The notes beneath the pieces were generated by a model. That model was given only the letters and a program-made list of their open reading frames with translations, was not told the DNA's origin and did not search any database. The translations under genes were made by a program, and so were the position numbers. This document shows positions 60,187 through 64,000 of a stretch of 64,000 bases of DNA, piece by piece. The stretch comes from Clostridium sp. GTDB taxonomy: Bacteria; Bacillota; Clostridia; TANB77; CAG-508. Every line of letters begins with the position of its first letter. The first letter of the stretch is position 1. The stretch lies in the NCBI GenBank assembly GCA_018371855.1, contig JAHAKD010000002.1, forward strand, positions 62,001 through 126,000. The letters are read 5' to 3'.

Positions 60187-61743
60187 ATGAAAGGTTTTAT
60201 AGAATGGTTTAGACCAAATGCAAGAATAAAAAGATGGATATTTCTTATTCTTGTAGGAATAATACTGGCATGTTATGGAATATCTAAAATTATTGTAAGC
60301 GAAGAACTTGAAATAGCACAATTATTATTAATTATTTTATCATTTATTGTAGGTTTTACTTGCATAGTTTTGGGTATTGTATTTATGCAAAAAAGAACTA
60401 TGGAAATGTTAATAGAATCTACAGATTCAAGAGTAAAAAATAATAGAAAACATATAAATATAAACTCATTAATATTTAACAAAAAAATCTATTCAGAAGG
60501 ACCTAAAATTGTAGTAATAGGTTCTGGCAATGGGATTGAAACAGTTGTAAGAGGATTAAAGCAATATACAGATAATATAACAGCAGTTGTTACGGTATCT
60601 TCATATGGTAATATGAAGAAAGAAAACATAAATTCTATGCCTATAGAAGATATAAAAAATACAGTAATTGCATTAGCTAGGGATGAAGAACTAGCAAGTA
60701 AATTAATGTCTTATAAATATAAAAGTGGGGATTTAAAAGATGTTAGTTTTAGCGATTTGTATTTTGCTACAATGCAAGATTTATCTAAAGACTTTACAGA
60801 AGCTATAGCAAATTCCAATGAAATTTTTAATATTATAGGAAGAGTTTTACCTATTACAAATGATGAAATGAGAATATGTGCAGAACTAGAAAATGGAATG
60901 ATAATAGAAGAAAAAGATGAAATAAAAAAAGTAGTTTATGACAAAATTACAAAAATTAATAGAGTATTTATATCACCACCAAATTGTAGGGCAACTCCAG
61001 AAGTTGTACAAGCAATAAAAGAAGCAGACTGTATTGTAATTGGTCCAGGAAGTTTGTATACAAATGTAATACCAAACTTGCTAGTTAATGGTGTATATAA
61101 AGCAATGAAAGATAGTAAAGCAATAAAAATATATGTAAGCAATATTATGACAGAACCAGGACAAACAGACTATTACACATTATCTGATCACATAAAAGCA
61201 ATAATAGAACATACAGGTAAAAATGTTATAGATTATTGTATTTATGATACAGGAGAAATAATTCCGGAATATATTAAAAGATATAATTTAAAAGGTTCAG
61301 AATTAGTAGCACAGGACGTGCCAAAGGCAAGAACTTTAGGAGTACGTTTGTTACAAAGAGATTTAGCATGTATAGAGAATGGATATATAAGACATAATCC
61401 AGATTTAGTTGCTAAAGCAATTTCAGAATTAATTTGTGACGATTTAAAATATAGGGATAAACAATCAGACCCACAATACATGTTATTAAAATCTAAATTA
61501 GAATATGAAAAACAATTTAATAAAATAAAAAATAAACCTAAGAAAAAAAGAAAGACAAACGAAAATAAAAAAGGAAGAAAAAGTAAATTCTTATCTAAGT
61601 ATGGTAAACGTATAGAGGCTATGCGTAATACAGAGGAAGTTAAACTAAAGAATAGAGAGATTTTACAAAATGAAAATAAAGATAAGGAAGAGGAATTTAT
61701 AGAAAAGTTTATAGAAAAAGTTGAACAAAATAAGAAAAAATAA
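60187..61743 (+). CDS. yvcK: YvcK/CofD-like protein with N-terminal membrane anchor
   Basis: YvcK (GlmR) binds UDP-GlcNAc and links sugar metabolism to wall synthesis. The 518 residues are longer than Bacillus YvcK (about 317). Two membrane helices lie at about 18-38 and 45-68, then the CofD-like core VVIGSGNGIETVVRGL, GNMKKENINSMPIEDIKN and IVIGPGSLYTNVIPNLLV. A Lys/Arg-rich tail of about 90 residues ends in a coiled coil. The anchored form occurs in other Clostridia. It follows murB; rapZ and whiA, frequent partners, are not adjacent. Confidence 0.9.
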   Translation: MKGFIEWFRPNARIKRWIFLILVGIILACYGISKIIVSEELEIAQLLLIILSFIVGFTCIVLGIVFMQKRTMEMLIESTDSRVKNNRKHININSLIFNKKIYSEGPKIVVIGSGNGIETVVRGLKQYTDNITAVVTVSSYGNMKKENINSMPIEDIKNTVIALARDEELASKLMSYKYKSGDLKDVSFSDLYFATMQDLSKDFTEAIANSNEIFNIIGRVLPITNDEMRICAELENGMIIEEKDEIKKVVYDKITKINRVFISPPNCRATPEVVQAIKEADCIVIGPGSLYTNVIPNLLVNGVYKAMKDSKAIKIYVSNIMTEPGQTDYYTLSDHIKAIIEHTGKNVIDYCIYDTGEIIPEYIKRYNLKGSELVAQDVPKARTLGVRLLQRDLACIENGYIRHNPDLVAKAISELICDDLKYRDKQSDPQYMLLKSKLEYEKQFNKIKNKPKKKRKTNENKKGRKSKFLSKYGKRIEAMRNTEEVKLKNREILQNENKDKEEEFIEKFIEKVEQNKKK

Positions 61744-61760
61744 TAATTGGAGGCTTACAA

Positions 61761-63797
61761 ATGAAAATAATGGTAAATAAAGGAGATTTTAAGAATTTAA
61801 TTCAAAGAGAATGGTTAATATCTAATGGAATAGGAGGATTTGCAGCATCTACAGTTACAGGTGCCAATACAAGAAAATATCATGGACTGCTAGTTGCAGC
61901 ACTAACACCTCCAGCAAGAAGATTTTTGGTATTATCTAAAGTAGATGAATCAATAGAATTTAATGGATGCAAATATCCTTTATATACTAATATTTGCGAT
62001 AATTATATTTCAGATGGATATAAAAGAATAGAATTATTTGAGAAAAAATATGTACCAACATATGCATATAAAATAGACGATATTTCTATTAAAAAGACTA
62101 TAAGTATGCAATATGGTAGGAATACTGTTGTTGTATTATATAATATTAAAAATGGAAATTATAATTCAAAGTTAACATTGGCTCCAATAATAAATTATAG
62201 AGATTTTCATCAAGTTAATAAAGATACAGAGTTTAAGCTAAAGGAAAATATAACTGGAACAAAAGTAAGAATAGTTATAAAGAATGAAAGCCAGACACCA
62301 TTTTACATGAAATGTTCAGAGGGAACATATATAGAACATCATAATGATATATTTTATAGAATGTTTTATATGGAAGAAGAAAAAAGAGGTTTTGACCCAA
62401 TAGAAAACCATGCAATTCCAGGTAGATATGAAATAGAATTAAAACCAAATGAAGAGAAAAATATATCATTTGTATTTTCATTAGAAGAAAACATAGATGA
62501 AATAAAAGCAGAAGATATTATTAAGCAAGAAGAGGATAGATTAAAGAAAATAGTAACAGATACAGGCTTAATAAATGAAAATACAGAGGATAAAGAATTA
62601 ATAGAAGATTTTATAATTACTGCTGATAGCTTTATTGCCTACAGACCATCATTTGGGATTCACACTATAATTGCAGGTTATCCATGGTTTTTAGACTGGG
62701 GAAGAGATAGCTTAATAGCATTTGAAGGGTTACTACTTAAAACAAAAAGATTTGATATAGCAAAAGAAGTTTTATTAACATTTATTAGAGATATAAAATA
62801 TGGTCTTGTTCCAAATGGATACTCAGGATATGATAATAGACCTTTATATAATAGCGCAGATGCTTCATTATTGCTTTTTGAAGATATAAAAAAATATATT
62901 AATTATACAAATGACTATAAATTTATAAAGGACAATTTATATATTTGCTTAAAGAAGATAATAGAGGCATATATTACAGGAATAGATGTTGATGATAATA
63001 ATATTTATATGGAAAGAGATGGATTAATTCATTCCGGCACTATAAATACTCAAAATACATGGATGGATGTAAAAATTGGAGATTTTGCAGTAACTCCTAG
63101 AAATGGAAAAGCAGTAGAAATAAATAGTTTATGGTATAATGCTTTAAAAATAATGGAAGAATTAGCAAAAAAATTCGAAACTAAAAAAGTTGCAGAAATG
63201 TATGCAGAATTAGCAGATAAAACACAAAAATCATTTAATAGAAAATTTTATAATTCAGATAAGAGATCATTGTATGATGTATTAGGTGATGATAGAATAA
63301 GACCAAATCAGTTATTTAGTTTATCACTTAGTTACCAAGTTTTAAATCCAGCAGGAAAAAATGCTAGAGAAATTTTAAAAACTGTAACTAATGAATTATA
63401 TACAAGACATGGGTTACGTACTTTAAATAGAAAAGACAAGCAATATATTGCTACATATGAAGGAGATTCATACAGAAGAGATATAAGTTACCACCAAGGG
63501 ATAACTTGGCCATGGTTATTTGGACTATATAATGATGCATACAAAAATGTAATAAATAATACAAAAGAAGGTAAAGTTAAAACAGAACTACAAAAACAAT
63601 ATGATCAATTTATAAAAAATCTAAAAGCAACTACAAAAACAATGATGTATAAAGAAGGTTGTGTATTAAGTATTTCAGAATTATATGATTCTAAACCTCC
63701 ATATTTACCTAAAGGTGCTTTTTCACAAGCTTGGAGTGTTGCAGAGATATTTAGAATAATATTAGATTCAAAAACAGAAGAAGAGGAAGAACGATGA
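61761..63797 (+). CDS. Glycogen debranching enzyme (amylo-alpha-1,6-glucosidase, GH133 type)
   Basis: The 678 residues begin REWLISNGIGGFAASTVTGA then NTRKYHGLLVA, the N-terminal domain of bacterial/archaeal debranching enzymes. The (alpha/alpha)6 catalytic barrel follows (AGYPWFLDWGRDSLIAFEGL, NTQNTWMDVKIGDFAVTPRN, ending AFSQAWSVAE). It cleaves alpha-1,6 branch glucose from glycogen. No other glycogen genes are seen. GGAGG precedes the ATG. Its last four bases overlap the ruvC start (ATGA). Confidence 0.93.
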   Translation: MKIMVNKGDFKNLIQREWLISNGIGGFAASTVTGANTRKYHGLLVAALTPPARRFLVLSKVDESIEFNGCKYPLYTNICDNYISDGYKRIELFEKKYVPTYAYKIDDISIKKTISMQYGRNTVVVLYNIKNGNYNSKLTLAPIINYRDFHQVNKDTEFKLKENITGTKVRIVIKNESQTPFYMKCSEGTYIEHHNDIFYRMFYMEEEKRGFDPIENHAIPGRYEIELKPNEEKNISFVFSLEENIDEIKAEDIIKQEEDRLKKIVTDTGLINENTEDKELIEDFIITADSFIAYRPSFGIHTIIAGYPWFLDWGRDSLIAFEGLLLKTKRFDIAKEVLLTFIRDIKYGLVPNGYSGYDNRPLYNSADASLLLFEDIKKYINYTNDYKFIKDNLYICLKKIIEAYITGIDVDDNNIYMERDGLIHSGTINTQNTWMDVKIGDFAVTPRNGKAVEINSLWYNALKIMEELAKKFETKKVAEMYAELADKTQKSFNRKFYNSDKRSLYDVLGDDRIRPNQLFSLSLSYQVLNPAGKNAREILKTVTNELYTRHGLRTLNRKDKQYIATYEGDSYRRDISYHQGITWPWLFGLYNDAYKNVINNTKEGKVKTELQKQYDQFIKNLKATTKTMMYKEGCVLSISELYDSKPPYLPKGAFSQAWSVAEIFRIILDSKTEEEEER

Positions 63798-64000
63798 GAA
63801 TATTAGGAATTGACCCTGGGTTTGCAATAACACGGGTATAGCATAATAGATTATATAGGAAATAAATTTAAATTAGAGACATCTGGTGCAATTTTGACAG
63901 AAGCTGGTGAATCTTTTCCATTAAGGTTGGAAAAGATTTACACAGATTTAAATAATATAATAAATACTTATAAACCAGATGCGATGTCTATAGAAGAACT
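63794..64000 (+). pseudogene. ruvC: Crossover junction endonuclease RuvC, N-terminal part, frameshifted and cut by window end
   Basis: ATG 63794 opens MRILGIDPGFAIT, the RuvC start with its catalytic Asp, then an extra C at 63833 shifts the frame into TAG at 63838. Without that base the frame continues GYSIIDYIGNKFKLETSGAI, then LRLEKIYTDL to IEEL at the window end (the second catalytic Glu region). RuvC cuts Holliday junctions and is seldom lost, so an assembly error is plausible. The gene continues beyond 64000. Confidence 0.88.

Noticed and set aside
1..64000. CRISPR arrays, tRNA and rRNA genes
   Set aside because: No regularly spaced direct repeats, no T-loop GTTCGA-type blocks with acceptor stems, and no rRNA-like sequence were found by eye.

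Overview
The window looks like the chromosome of a low-G+C, AT-rich, Gram-positive, spore-forming anaerobe of the class Clostridia, possibly an uncultured gut lineage. The signs are A/T-rich codon use, strong AGGAGG and AAGGTG ribosome sites, many TTG/GTG starts, pro-sigma-K (sigK), a 24-residue SpoVM peptide, HrcA/CIRCE heat-shock control, a four-cysteine ribosomal protein L28 and oxygen-independent radical-SAM enzymes. I cannot name the species from sequence alone.

Layout. 0-8.4 kb: the end of a Dps gene, a site-2 protease, tsaD with a phosphoesterase and a Nudix gene, then tig, clpP, clpX and rlmN. 8.4-20 kb: prpC-prkC, a 4.8-kb accessory insert (acyl-ACP thioesterase, frameshifted ABC ATPase with permease, flavodoxin-like protein), then rsgA-rpe, a bactofilin-like protein, nth, a small membrane peptide, spoVM and rpmB. 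With the insert removed this resembles the Bacillus prpC-prkC-rsgA-rpe...spoVM-rpmB cluster. 20-32 kb: recG, an atypical-composition pair of unknown genes, small membrane proteins, a UDG-fold protein, rbgA, mrnC, an AI-2E-family transporter, an AlkD-like repair protein, a U32 peptidase-family protein and a coiled-coil protein.

32-39 kb is a mobile-element relic. A large serine recombinase with three stops and a frameshift, a DUF3846 pseudogene and a MobV relaxase stub surround an intact response regulator-ABC transporter-histidine kinase cassette of the peptide-antibiotic sensing/resistance type. 39-44.7 kb: an Ig-like surface protein, a DUF368 (PopT-like) lipid flippase, a [2Fe-2S] protein, a DJ-1 protein, a hotdog thioesterase, a patatin whose ribosome site is buried in a hairpin, and a coiled-coil protein.

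44.7-46.1 kb holds sigK and a probable 6S RNA between two inverted copies of a structured repeat; a third, diverged copy lies at 43.3 kb. 46-64 kb: prmC-whiA-hemW, an alpha/beta hydrolase of atypical composition, the heat-shock operon hrcA-grpE-(CYTH)-dnaK-dnaJ with a CIRCE and a second CIRCE-like palindrome, an unknown gene of atypical composition, an amidoligase with an overlapping partner gene, ispH-murB-yvcK, a glycogen-debranching enzyme and the start of ruvC.

Two otherwise normal genes, the ABC ATPase at 12970 and ruvC at 63833, each carry one extra C just before a G run. These may be assembly errors or real mutations. No tRNA, rRNA operon or CRISPR array was seen.
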